From: Caldilineaceae bacterium bin34
GTDB lineage: Bacteria > Chloroflexota > Anaerolineae > Caldilineales > Caldilineaceae
Assembly: GCA_002238555.1 (NCBI GenBank)
Contig: MPMO01000017.1
Span: 1-64,000, forward strand
Reading direction: 5' to 3'
DNA: 64,000 nucleotides
The stretch's first letter is position 1. The number at the start of each line of letters is the position of its first letter. Position numbers and translations under genes: made by a program. The notes below the pieces were generated by a model. The model was given only the letters and a program-made list of their open reading frames with translations, did no database searches and had not been told where the DNA came from. Positions 33,841 to 42,375 of the stretch are shown here, piece by piece.

Positions 33841-36081
33841 TTACCCCACTCGTTTAAGCACCACGATGGTGGCATTGTCATCCGCTCCGGCCTCCAGTGC
33901 GGCCCGCACCAGGGCATCGGCGACTGCTTGGGGTTCACGGTCCGCCTCGGTGATCACCTGGCACAGCGCGTCTGAGATCACGCTTTCCCGATACTCCCAC
34001 GAACCCCAGATGCCATCGGACATCAGGAGTACCAAATCGTCCACCTGCAGCTTAAGAGTCTCTCCGTGCACGGGGCTGCCGGCCGGATCCTTCAGGCCAT
34101 CCAAGGTGTCCACATATTCCTCCGCCAGCACATCCTGCCGGCCATCCCCCAGGGCTCTCAGGATTTGGTTGGTGTCCTCGCTTGCCGCAGCCTCGTCCTC
34201 AGTAATCAAACCGCTGTCCAGAAGTGCCTTGATCTGTGAATGATCACGGCTCAGCAGTTGCAATCCTCGTTCCCGCGAATGCAGGTACGCGCGGGAATCG
34301 CCAACATGGGCCAATGCCAGGCGGTCATCCACCACAACCACTCCTGTAAGGGTGCATCCCCCGCCGGAACCCCCCAATGCGTCGAGTACGGCACGGTTTG
34401 CGGTCCAGCCCAAGCTACGGGTCCACCGAATCTGTTCTTCGGCTTCCGAGAAACTTGCAGGAGCAGGCGCATGACAGAAGGCGTCGACAGCGGCCTTGCT
34501 GGCGACTTCACCAGCTTCCTCGCCTCCCATGCCATCGGCCACGCAGGCTCGGACCAGCTGCGGACGCGAGTCGTGGTACTCGCACTGGCTGTGTACAGCC
34601 CCGTAGCTATCCTCGTTGCATAGTCGATCGGGATTGAGTCCAACCGTAGTAGCAGCCCCGACCATGTAGCGGGGAGCCGGCGCGACCATGAAATCGCGAC
34701 ATATGTCTCGCAGAGTTCGCAGATCAGGGCAGGGATGTTGCTGTTCCAGCGTGGCGGCAAGCAATTGAGGCAGGCCCGGCTCGCGCAGCCGCGCCAAGGC
34801 ATTGGTGTCCAATCCCTCGGCAGAGAGCGGCTCGCCAGTCACCAAGGCGTGGAGCATTGCACCCCACAGGAAAACACTGGTTCGCTCTGAAGCTTTCTCC
34901 GTCTCGGAACCCTCAATCGGGGTCACACCGTCACTGCAACTGACATGTGCCGGCTCGTCCATGGGAGCCAGAGCCGGAAGGTAGCGCAACCGTAGTCCCG
35001 CATCCGTAGTGTGCACAAGACCCTCAATACAGATGTCGGTGACCACGACGCGGCACCGTACACTCAGAAACCGCATTAGCTGCCTTATCCCATCCAGTGG
35101 CTGCAAGGCCTGCTGCAGTGACAAACCGGTTCCGACTGGCTGGCCTTCGATATCCTCCAGGACATGGCCGTCCGCACCCTCATACCGAATCTCGGGCAGC
35201 ATGCGGTGGCCGGAACCGGCCTCCCGCCAGCGATCCCGGTGGTTCAGGGGACTGAGATGGAACAGAACGGATTTGGTCTCGTCCTCGAGTTCTTTGTGCC
35301 CCCTGTAATAACCCCGGGGCAGGCACTCCGTTACTTTGTAGTGCACGTCTCCCATCATGTGGAGCACACCCGGCTTCAAGGAACCATCCTCCGACCGCGG
35401 TTCCAGAATCTCTTCCTCAAGGTAGTCCTCACCGGCAAACGAGTGAGGGTCGGGACCGTTGATGCCAGCATCGCCCTCGTCGGAAAAGGTTTCTCCGTCG
35501 TGAGGGGGAAAATCTGTCGCGTCATCGCCATTCAATTGATCCCTGGCCCCCGGCTCCGGCCCGACCTCCTGTTCGCTTGTGGACTGCTCGATGTCTGCCG
35601 GTCCGGCCACGATCACGTCTGGGGGGTCCTTGACATCCGACAACAAATCTGTCGGCTCAGTGGGGCAGGCTTCTCCTGACATCTTGTCGGATGGTCCTGA
35701 ATCCTTGATGTGAGGCTCCGCCATCTCCACCGATTGCGCTGTCACATCCTCATCTTCGGTGTGATCCTGTTCACTCCGGACACCGGACTCATCGGGGGGA
35801 GCGGCCACTGATTCCTCGTCCAAAGGTGCTTCGACCTCGCCACCCGGAGAGGGGTTCTGATCGTCCAATGTCCCACTCTTGCCGTAATCCCGGGACGGGT
35901 CGCGGCGTGGTTCGGCAGACGTTGTGTGCTCCGGCTCGCTTGGATTTCCTTGGGGCGGGCCGTCCGCGCCGTACCGAGGTGTGAACTCCTCACGCACCTT
36001 CTTCGACACCTGCACAATTTTGTCCTTGGCGGAGGATTCCCCGTCCTGTTCCGGATCAATGCTGGATGGTTCGCGACTCAT
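33841..36081 (-). CDS. PP2C-family protein phosphatase with acidic N-terminus and pseudokinase-like middle
   Basis: A 746-residue protein. Residues 1-240 are acidic and disordered-looking. The middle (about 245-475) has strands and helices in kinase order (VLEDIEGQPVGTGLSLQQAL, VVVTDICIEGLVHT, TSVFLWGAMLHALVTGEPLS) without a Lys, HRD or DFG motif. The C-terminal PP2C domain (about 485-746) has the metal ligands NEDSYG, VADGMGGEEAG, AHVGDSRAYL, SDGIWG and GADDNATI. It should dephosphorylate Ser/Thr sites set by the neighbouring kinases. The ATG at 36081 has AGGTGA close upstream; an earlier ATG at 36123 is possible. Confidence 0.85.
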   Translation of the reverse strand: MSREPSSIDPEQDGESSAKDKIVQVSKKVREEFTPRYGADGPPQGNPSEPEHTTSAEPRRDPSRDYGKSGTLDDQNPSPGGEVEAPLDEESVAAPPDESGVRSEQDHTEDEDVTAQSVEMAEPHIKDSGPSDKMSGEACPTEPTDLLSDVKDPPDVIVAGPADIEQSTSEQEVGPEPGARDQLNGDDATDFPPHDGETFSDEGDAGINGPDPHSFAGEDYLEEEILEPRSEDGSLKPGVLHMMGDVHYKVTECLPRGYYRGHKELEDETKSVLFHLSPLNHRDRWREAGSGHRMLPEIRYEGADGHVLEDIEGQPVGTGLSLQQALQPLDGIRQLMRFLSVRCRVVVTDICIEGLVHTTDAGLRLRYLPALAPMDEPAHVSCSDGVTPIEGSETEKASERTSVFLWGAMLHALVTGEPLSAEGLDTNALARLREPGLPQLLAATLEQQHPCPDLRTLRDICRDFMVAPAPRYMVGAATTVGLNPDRLCNEDSYGAVHSQCEYHDSRPQLVRACVADGMGGEEAGEVASKAAVDAFCHAPAPASFSEAEEQIRWTRSLGWTANRAVLDALGGSGGGCTLTGVVVVDDRLALAHVGDSRAYLHSRERGLQLLSRDHSQIKALLDSGLITEDEAAASEDTNQILRALGDGRQDVLAEEYVDTLDGLKDPAGSPVHGETLKLQVDDLVLLMSDGIWGSWEYRESVISDALCQVITEADREPQAVADALVRAALEAGADDNATIVVLKRVG

Positions 36082-36150
36082 GGCATCACCTGGTCCGGAA
36101 GCAACCAGTTCCTGCCCTGCCACCGTGGGAGAACCGGAAAAGCACTCAGG

Positions 36151-36795
36151 CTACTCGCTGTGGTCATACGACAGCCTGAACACGAACCTGAGATTGCCGA
36201 AGGCAACTTCATCTCCGTCCTCAAGCTTCATGGGACTCTGAAGCCTGGGCAGGAAGTTGGAATCCTGGCTGCGACGCACGAACACACCGTTGGTGGATCC
36301 CAGGTCCCGCACCGTCCACCCGTCATCGAAGAACAACTCGCCGTGCCTGCGGGACAGGTATTCATTGCCGGGCAGGTTGCTCAAGTCAATGTCAATGGGT
36401 CCCTGAGCCGGATCGAACTTGCCAAGCATCAATGGGCTGGTTTTGAGCGGAATCACCGTATCCGTGGACTGGCCATAGGAGATCAAGGTCAGCGAGGCGG
36501 GAGGGATGTCGATTGGGGTCGGTTCCACCGGGGCAACGGTTGCAGGCCCCTGGAGGACCTCATCCAGATTGGAGGTCCCCCCATCATCCTGCCCGCTGGC
36601 GGCTGAGACCGGCTCGATAGGCGCCGCCGTTTCAAGGGGCTCGGGTGCAACAGGCGACTCGGTAAGAGGTTCTGCTTCCAATGCCGGTGATGTGTCCAAC
36701 CCGGCATCCGCCTCACCGAGCTCGATCCCGCACTCCTCGCAGAACTCCGCAGAAACTGGATTTTCGGCATTGCAGGTGGTGCAGGTAACAGTCAT
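36151..36795 (-). CDS. Zinc-ribbon FHA-domain protein
   Basis: A 214-residue protein. Residues 5-25 are a zinc ribbon (CTTCNAENPVSAEFCEECG). A proline- and glutamate-rich linker spans about 26-100. The C-terminal FHA domain (about 105-210) has LMLGKFD, EYLSRRHGELFF and DLGSTNGVFV, with the Arg, Ser/Arg-His and Asn contacts for phosphothreonine intact. The layout (ribbon, linker, FHA) is that of small adaptor proteins that become phosphorylated on the linker and recruit partners. It lies between the two vWA/phosphatase genes on the same strand with gaps of about 70 bases. Confidence 0.85.
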   Translation of the reverse strand: MTVTCTTCNAENPVSAEFCEECGIELGEADAGLDTSPALEAEPLTESPVAPEPLETAAPIEPVSAASGQDDGGTSNLDEVLQGPATVAPVEPTPIDIPPASLTLISYGQSTDTVIPLKTSPLMLGKFDPAQGPIDIDLSNLPGNEYLSRRHGELFFDDGWTVRDLGSTNGVFVRRSQDSNFLPRLQSPMKLEDGDEVAFGNLRFVFRLSYDHSE

Positions 36796-36857
36796 TTCCG
36801 ATCTCCTGATTGAAACACATGTGATTCTGAACCTGTGCGGTAAACCGAGGCCTCCAC

Positions 36858-38189
36858 TCAGGCACCCGTCAGCTTGCGGATTTCCTCCGAGGACGGCAGC
36901 GCCTCCGACTCCGTGGCGCGCAGTGTCTGGGTCTTCGATCCCATCCGCATCGTCTTGGCCGTGCCCAAACTGATGGTCTTGTTCGTTTGCAACTCGTCCA
37001 GAGCCTTGTCCAGCACCTTGGTCATGTTGCTGTTGCCCAGCTTCCGGGTGAGATTCTGCGCCAGCCGCAGGGTCTTGGCCGCGGCTGCGGGATCCGAATT
37101 TGCCTCCGCTGCGGCTCGCTTGATGATACCCTCGACATTACGCTGCTGGACCCACTGCAACACGCCGTGATCCAGCTCCGCAAGGCGGGCCTGGTCGGTT
37201 GTGTATTCCACGACCACGTCCACGGGAGCCGCCTCGCCCCGGTAGTCCGCTCCGGGTACCTGGTAGGTCAATCCCAACTGTGCAAGGCGCATGCGGTTGG
37301 AGGATCGTTCCGGCAGCGTGCACTCAACGATGAAGGTGGTCTCCTCCCCATGGGCTGCATTTCCAAGCAGGTAGGGACGACCGGCCACATCCACCTCATT
37401 CTGCTGAGGTGCCACCCGAGTGATGCGATTGACTGTGACACCTTTCACAGTCCGGCAGGTCAGAGCCATGTCCGTCACCACCTCGCGCTGCGCCTGCTGA
37501 ACCTCGCCCAGGATTGCCTCCGGCAGTTGACCCACCGCAACCGAAGGGGACTGCGGGTCCACCTCTCCCGCGACCACGTCCATCACGCGGCCTTGGGTCT
37601 GGTCGGCAACACCAGTCAAGATCGGTACATTGAACGCGCCCACCCCGATCGCCGTCACGGGAACTTGCAGATCGTGCAGCTTCCTACCCATCTCTTCCAC
37701 CAAGTCCGAATCCATGGTCTCCCCGTCCGTCAGCAGAATGACCCGCTGGCTACCCGTCTCATGCTTAAGGAGCTCGTACGCTTCCAGCATGCCGGCTCCC
37801 ATGAGAGTGCCGCCTGAAAACTGGTTGAGGCTGTGCACGGCGGCGCGCAGACGGGCGCGGCGACTGGCCGGGACAAACGGGACGTTGACGCGCGTTTCAT
37901 CGTCGAAACTGACCAGGGCCAGACGATCCCCGTCCTGCAGACCTGCTGCATCAAGCACGCCCTCGACCGACTGCATGACCAGTTCCAGCTTGTTCAACTT
38001 CGGGCCGCTTCGGGAAGAAACCCGATCGCGCATCGAGCCCGAGGTGTCAATCACAAAAACGATGCTCAGATCGGGACGATGCTGCGCCGTGCCCCATTCG
38101 GGCGCGGCGGACAGTTGCAGGAAGAGACGTTGATTGGGAGTGTGGGGCGTGAAGAACTCCTTGTGGGGTTTCACGGTTACGGTCAACAT
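36858..38189 (-). CDS. Von Willebrand A domain protein (TerY-like)
   Basis: A 443-residue soluble protein. After a beta-rich start (residues 1-40) comes a vWA domain with full metal site: VFVIDTSGSM at about 43-52, FSGGTLMGAG at about 123 and LLTDGETMDSD at about 152. The C-terminal part has strands and a long helical end (AAAEANSDPAAAAKTLRLAQ) as in inter-alpha-trypsin-like vWA proteins of bacteria. In TerY-P systems a vWA protein of this kind is encoded with a kinase and PP2C. ATG 38189 has AGGGA upstream. There is no signal peptide, so it is cytoplasmic. Confidence 0.85.
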   Translation of the reverse strand: MLTVTVKPHKEFFTPHTPNQRLFLQLSAAPEWGTAQHRPDLSIVFVIDTSGSMRDRVSSRSGPKLNKLELVMQSVEGVLDAAGLQDGDRLALVSFDDETRVNVPFVPASRRARLRAAVHSLNQFSGGTLMGAGMLEAYELLKHETGSQRVILLTDGETMDSDLVEEMGRKLHDLQVPVTAIGVGAFNVPILTGVADQTQGRVMDVVAGEVDPQSPSVAVGQLPEAILGEVQQAQREVVTDMALTCRTVKGVTVNRITRVAPQQNEVDVAGRPYLLGNAAHGEETTFIVECTLPERSSNRMRLAQLGLTYQVPGADYRGEAAPVDVVVEYTTDQARLAELDHGVLQWVQQRNVEGIIKRAAAEANSDPAAAAKTLRLAQNLTRKLGNSNMTKVLDKALDELQTNKTISLGTAKTMRMGSKTQTLRATESEALPSSEEIRKLTGA

Positions 38190-38194
38190 TGGCT

Positions 38195-38265
38195 CAGATC
38201 CCTTGCTGCATACATAATTCAGAACACGAAAACATATTAAAATACAAGTTATTTTCTCGACTAAA
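38195..38265 (-). promoter_or_regulatory. AT-rich spacer, possible internal promoter
   Basis: This spacer and the adjoining end of the kinase gene form the most AT-rich stretch of the window, standing out against GC-rich surroundings. Read toward the vWA gene it has TTGATT, a 17-base gap and TGTATT, a weak sigma-70-like pair. It could drive the downstream vWA-FHA-PP2C genes separately from the kinase gene. Confidence 0.35.
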
Positions 38266-40098
38266 TCAAAAATTACTACCAATAATTCCACACATAAACA
38301 ACATTACCAAGAGGCCGACAACCCAAAACCAAACCTTTCCCACAAATCGGGAGCGTTCCTGTTGGGCCTTGGGCGCCAGGACCTTGAGGGCAACGGCACA
38401 ACCAGCGCTCTTGGCTGCTTGCCCGACCAGTTCCGAAAACCATTGAACTTTCATGGCTTGTTCATCCTGCCGGGCCTGAACCACCAATTCCTTGGTTGTC
38501 CGGGCACCCACGAGGATGGAGAATACTTGGAACATGACCAACTCCGCTGTATGGCCATACGTGGCAAGTTCCTCGGCCTCCAGATGGCTATGGATGTGCA
38601 TGCCGTAAACCTCGCATTCCTTGAAGGTCCGCTCGTGCAGAACACGGGCGAACTTCTTGGGATGGACCAGCAGAATGCCATGGGTCAGGCAGCGGTGGAC
38701 CAGGGACCGCTGCGCCCTCTGATGGGTCCGGCACCAGGTGCCGATGGCCTCCTTGTGTACCAGCGGCATTCCCCGGTAGGAAGGCTTCCAGCGAGGATCC
38801 ATGATGGAGAACACGCGCATTAGACGGCGTTCCTGCACCGCCGTCTCGGAGATGCTGAAGGATGCATCGCGGGCCAAGCGCAATTGGCCTTGACGCTCCG
38901 GTTCCAACTTGAACAGTTCCTCTCCGGCCATCCGATCGACAGTCCGCTCAAAGGTGCCGCCCACAACCCCCCTTGTCATCCAGGTGCGGATGTAGCCATT
39001 GCGCCATTCTTCAATGGCAGCATCCCAGTCCTTGGCCAGGGCCGCCACCAGGTCCGCAGGGGTGTGGTACTGCCTGCCCCTGAACTCGTACGGGACGGCG
39101 TTGTGTGTTTCCCCGCCCCCTGCGGTCCGGGTAGCTGGCACGGCGGACCGGCGGACCGGCGGGGCCTTCCTGCCACCGAGGAAGGCCCTGAACTCTTCCA
39201 CGGACTGGGGCCGATCCTCAATTCGGCAGTTCAACGCTCCCTGGACCGCCTTCCGCAGGCCATCCGGGACAGTTGACGGAAGCTTCACGGTCTGGTCCGC
39301 GGCCTGCAGACGATCCATGGCTGGCGGCGGAGGCGCACCCGTCAGGGCGTGGTACAAGGTGGCTCCCAGGCAGAACAGATCGGTGTAGGGCCCGAACCGC
39401 GCCGTCTGGCTCAACTGCTCCGGCGCCGCGTAGTTCAACGTCACCAACCGCGTGTGGCTTTGGGTCTTGCCAATCTCGTACTCGCGCGCGGAGCCGAAGT
39501 CTATGAGCACGGCCCGGCCGTCGCGGGCCAAAAGGATGTTGGCCGGCTTCACGTCCCTGTGCAGGAAGTTGGTACCGTGCATCGTGTCCAGCGCAGCGCA
39601 AACTTCGTCCGCCACCCTGGCCACATCTTCCGGGGGCAGTTGGCCCAGCCGTTCAATTTCCTGCTCCAGCGTAGGACCCTCCAGGTACTCCATGACAATG
39701 TAGACGGTGCCATTTTCGTGGAAGAAGTCGTGCACGTCCACAATGCTCTGGGAATTGAGATTGGCGATGACGCGGGCTTCCTGCACCACGCTTTCCTGTT
39801 CCCGACGAAAACCCTCCGTGCGGCTGGCTGTCACCGTTACCCGCGGCCCGGATCGCGTCGCAAATTCAGGGAACAGTTCCTTGATCGCGACTGGACGCTG
39901 GAGCCGTCTGTGGGCTCCCTTGTACGTGATGCCAAATCCGCCTCGTCCCAGGACCTTGCCCACCGTGAACTTTCCACCCTGCAATTCCGCGCCCATCGGC
40001 AGGGAGAAGTCGACCGCAACACCCACTCCACACGCCGGACAGGCAGTCAGACTGGCTGCATATTCGGTTCCGCACAGTTCACAGTTGAGAGTACTCAT
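38266..40098 (-). CDS. Serine/threonine kinase with zinc ribbon and C-terminal membrane anchor
   Basis: A 610-residue protein. Zinc ribbon Cys6, 9, 20 and 23; kinase domain with GRGGFG at 51-56, Lys73, HRDVKPANIL and DFGSARE, all catalytic residues present. Residues 320-585 are a separate helical region of unknown type, starting YEFRGRQYHTPADLVAALAK and including cysteine-containing helices. The last 25 residues (VWFWVVGLLVMLFMCGII) are a single membrane segment, so it is tail-anchored with the kinase in the cytoplasm. No clear ribosome site precedes the ATG at 40098. It is the first gene of the vWA/FHA/PP2C cluster and more diverged than the three array kinases. Confidence 0.9.
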   Translation of the reverse strand: MSTLNCELCGTEYAASLTACPACGVGVAVDFSLPMGAELQGGKFTVGKVLGRGGFGITYKGAHRRLQRPVAIKELFPEFATRSGPRVTVTASRTEGFRREQESVVQEARVIANLNSQSIVDVHDFFHENGTVYIVMEYLEGPTLEQEIERLGQLPPEDVARVADEVCAALDTMHGTNFLHRDVKPANILLARDGRAVLIDFGSAREYEIGKTQSHTRLVTLNYAAPEQLSQTARFGPYTDLFCLGATLYHALTGAPPPPAMDRLQAADQTVKLPSTVPDGLRKAVQGALNCRIEDRPQSVEEFRAFLGGRKAPPVRRSAVPATRTAGGGETHNAVPYEFRGRQYHTPADLVAALAKDWDAAIEEWRNGYIRTWMTRGVVGGTFERTVDRMAGEELFKLEPERQGQLRLARDASFSISETAVQERRLMRVFSIMDPRWKPSYRGMPLVHKEAIGTWCRTHQRAQRSLVHRCLTHGILLVHPKKFARVLHERTFKECEVYGMHIHSHLEAEELATYGHTAELVMFQVFSILVGARTTKELVVQARQDEQAMKVQWFSELVGQAAKSAGCAVALKVLAPKAQQERSRFVGKVWFWVVGLLVMLFMCGIIGSNF

Positions 40099-40826
40099 CG
40101 GGAATCGGGGGAAAGCACCGCGGTCTGGATGTCCGGCAGGTGACGGATGCGCGGCGAGACGGGTCGGGTCCACCGCAAGTCAACAATTGTCCAGGCACTG
40201 CGGAGTAGTCGGTTGGGCCGCAGCCAACCGACCGGTGGGACGGTGTCCCGACCCGCATCCCAACTCGGACTGGCAAGCTACCCAAACCTCCCAAATCCAA
40301 ATCTGGCTGCAGTGAGGGATCTCTCCGGTGGAAACACAATCCGGATGTGTGGCAAGCTGCGACGGCTGACGTTCCGGCTGGCGACGAATGCTGTATGGGG
40401 ACGTTTGGATTGTACATCCCGGTCCCGTCCAACAGAGTCTTTCACCGGAAAGCGCATCATTCACTCACAAGGCCATGCTCCTTGGCCCGATCCAGGAGAA
40501 CCATGGTGGTTGGACAGGTCAAGCCGTCGCGTTCGACAGGGTCGAAAGTCGAAACTCGGCGGAAGACTTCATGGAACACATCCGTGCCCTCCTGACAGGA
40601 TCGCGCGCTCCCTGTTGCCACACTCCGCGCATGCACCGCCGCGGTGTTTGACTTCAACATGCTGTCAGACGCCGTTGCACGAGCCGACTGCAATCAGGCA
40701 ACGCCAACAGACCCGACGGCCGGATAGTTCGTCATTGAAGATTTGAGACGAAAGGCCCACCACAGTCCACCATTGGCGGGATCACAACAAATTTGATGCT
40801 GCTGCGGTGCCTCTTTCAGGTGCGGG
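40099..40826. other. No gene recognised; upstream region of kinase cluster
   Basis: About 730 bases that must include the promoter of the kinase cluster. Small minus-strand frames (such as 40457-40693) have no recognisable family. From about 40827 the DNA resembles 605-665, part of repeat family R1. Confidence 0.45.
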
Positions 40827-40907
40827 TGATGGCCCACGGCAGGGCCTGAACCGACGCACGGAACCCCGCTGGCAGGGAGGCTGCCGATGACGGCCCGCCA
40901 CCTATAG

Positions 40908-40926
40908 CAACGAGATTGAAACAGTG
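40908..40926 (-). repeat. Repeat R1, copy B (inverted)
   Basis: The minus strand reads CACTGTTTCAATCTCGTTG, as at 397 and 41818. The adjoining 80 bases to the left resemble 605-665. Copies B and C point toward each other and flank 0.9 kb that contains a small gene, an IS110 scrap and a dioxygenase fragment. Confidence 0.6.
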
Positions 40927-41142
40927 CCCGCACGGTCGGCCATGCCTTCGTACCCCCAACAACCGTGGCATACTTATCCAAATACTCCTGCCAAGGGGGA
41001 TGCGGGGTTTCGCAACGGATAAACAGTACGCATTGGGCCGGTGGCGGATGCCTTGGAATGACGAAAGCCCCGGTGAGATGACAGCCGAGGCTTGTCTGGT
41101 CATGCGGAGTTTCGCGGTCCCGGCCGATAGGGGGTGGATCCC

Positions 41143-41421
41143 GTGGCCCGTTCGATTGTACAGCCGGAAATGATCAACCGCACTGCCTACCGCGACCTGC
41201 AGGACGCGGGCATGGACGCGTCCCAGGCGGAGGCGGTGGCCGCCCATCTGCCAGACTGGTCGCAGTTTGCGACCAAGCAGGACCTGGCGACTCTGCAGAG
41301 CGATCTGCGGAGCGAGATGAAGGACCTGCAGGCGACGCTGATTCGCTGGATGGTGGGCCTGTTTTTGACCTTCACGGCGGTTTTGGGTGCCCTGCTGACA
41401 TCGAGCAACCTACTGGGCTGA
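41143..41421 (+). CDS. Small coiled-coil protein with C-terminal membrane anchor
   Basis: A 92-residue protein. An N-terminal helical part (YRDLQDAGMDASQAEAVAAH) is followed by a coiled coil (FATKQDLATLQSDLRSEMKD) and one membrane segment (WMVGLFLTFTAVLGALLTSS). This layout is common in small bacterial proteins resembling the CCDC90 family; the function is unknown. A GTG at 41143 is preceded by GGGGGTGG, and an in-frame ATG at 41170 is the alternative start. It lies between repeat R1 copies, so it may be cargo of, or neighbour to, mobile DNA. Confidence 0.6.
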   Translation: MARSIVQPEMINRTAYRDLQDAGMDASQAEAVAAHLPDWSQFATKQDLATLQSDLRSEMKDLQATLIRWMVGLFLTFTAVLGALLTSSNLLG

Positions 41422-41426
41422 CGGGC

Positions 41427-41542
41427 CGAAACTGCTGCGCAGCATGCCCGGGGTGGGTCTGGCCGTGGCCGCCGTGTTCATCGCCGAGCTGCCGGAACCG
41501 GGTCGCCTCAACGGACGCGAGATGGCTGGCATGGTCCCCTAA
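41427..41542 (+). pseudogene. IS110-family transposase, internal fragment
   Basis: The plus strand reads LLRSMPGVGLAVAAVFIAEL then PEPGRLNGREMAGMVP, the conserved helix-hairpin block of the IS110 C-terminal domain (LxSxPGVGPxxAxxLLAELPELG). It ends at a stop where the next fragment begins. Nothing else of the element remains. Confidence 0.7.
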
Positions 41543-41544
41543 AC

Positions 41545-41815
41545 CGCGACCCGTTGGTTACGATTTGGGCGGCTCTGGATCTGGCCCAGGTGGAGAATGG
41601 CTGCATGTGGGGCATGCCCGGGCGGCACCACGAACTGATCAACCCGTCCGACGGCTCCAGGTTTCTCACCTCCGAACAGGCGGTTGATCCGACGGAAGCA
41701 TTCGAGGCCGAACCGCTGACCCTGGAGGCGGGGAAGACCCTGCTCCGTCACAACCACCTGCCGCACCGTTCGGGGGGGCAACAGCACCGATATTGCCCGG
41801 CGGGCCTTTAATGTT
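41545..41815 (+). pseudogene. Phytanoyl-CoA dioxygenase fragment
   Basis: About 85 codons match the C-terminal half of the intact protein at 42376-43170: RDPLVTIWAALDLAQVENGC then PGRHHELINPSDGS and LTLEAGKTLLRHNHLPHRSG. A run of seven G at about 41771 shifts the frame, after which STDIARRAF continues in the next frame. There is no N-terminal half and no iron-binding HxD. It begins exactly at the end of the IS110 scrap and ends at repeat R1 copy C, so mobile DNA bounds both sides. Confidence 0.85.
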
Positions 41816-41817
41816 GG

Positions 41818-41836
41818 CACTGTTTCAATCTCGTTG
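41818..41836 (+). repeat. Repeat R1, copy C
   Basis: CACTGTTTCAATCTCGTTG, followed by ATTTCGGTGGCGGG, similar to the flank of copy B. The 440 bases to the right (up to R2 at 42281) hold no recognised gene, although a minus-strand frame (about 41990-42267) has protein-like composition. Confidence 0.6.
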
Positions 41837-42280
41837 ATTTCGGTGGCGGGTCGCGGAAGTGCGGGCCGCCAGCACGGAGGCGTAGTTCCCAGTAGTCGGA
41901 ATGGTCCACTTTCCCAGCAGGCGCGAGTCTGCACAAGGCGCCGCCGCATCTCCGCAGGACGCGCCCCGCGCCGTCGGTTGTTAGAGGGTGTTGTTGAATT
42001 CCCCGCGGGCGTTGTAGCGAATGGAGGCCCTGGCACACCGCGCCAGCAGGTAGAGAAAATCGGCCGGATCAGTCCCGCGTTGAAACGTTGGCGGATCTGG
42101 TCGTGGTAGGCCCGTTCCCGGCCGATTTGTGCATGCCAGTGCCGGGCATAGTGATCAGCCAGCTTCTCGGGACAGTGCAGAATCTCCTGCCACAGCCGCA
42201 ACGGGGGCTCGTGCGCATCGTTGATCCAGAACGCATCCGCGCACATCCGCGAGCCGCTATCGACCACGCTGCCGATCCGG

Positions 42281-42371
42281 CGAAAGGCCCCATGGGCCGG
42301 CCCAACAAGGACACGTCCGGTTCACCAGCTGTCGTGCATGCCAGATGCTCCAGCGCACAGTTGTTCCCTAC
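42281..42371. repeat. Repeat R2, copy 2
   Basis: Ungapped match to 16321-16411. It ends 5 bases before the stop of the dioxygenase gene at 42376, so whatever the repeat belongs to was inserted or ended right at that gene's 3' end. Confidence 0.6.
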
Positions 42372-42375
42372 ATTC

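Noticed and set aside
30112..40098. Calling the cluster a type VI secretion regulator (PpkA/PppA/Fha)
   Set aside because: No Tss structural genes are near, and vWA proteins plus zinc ribbons fit a TerY-P-like layout better.
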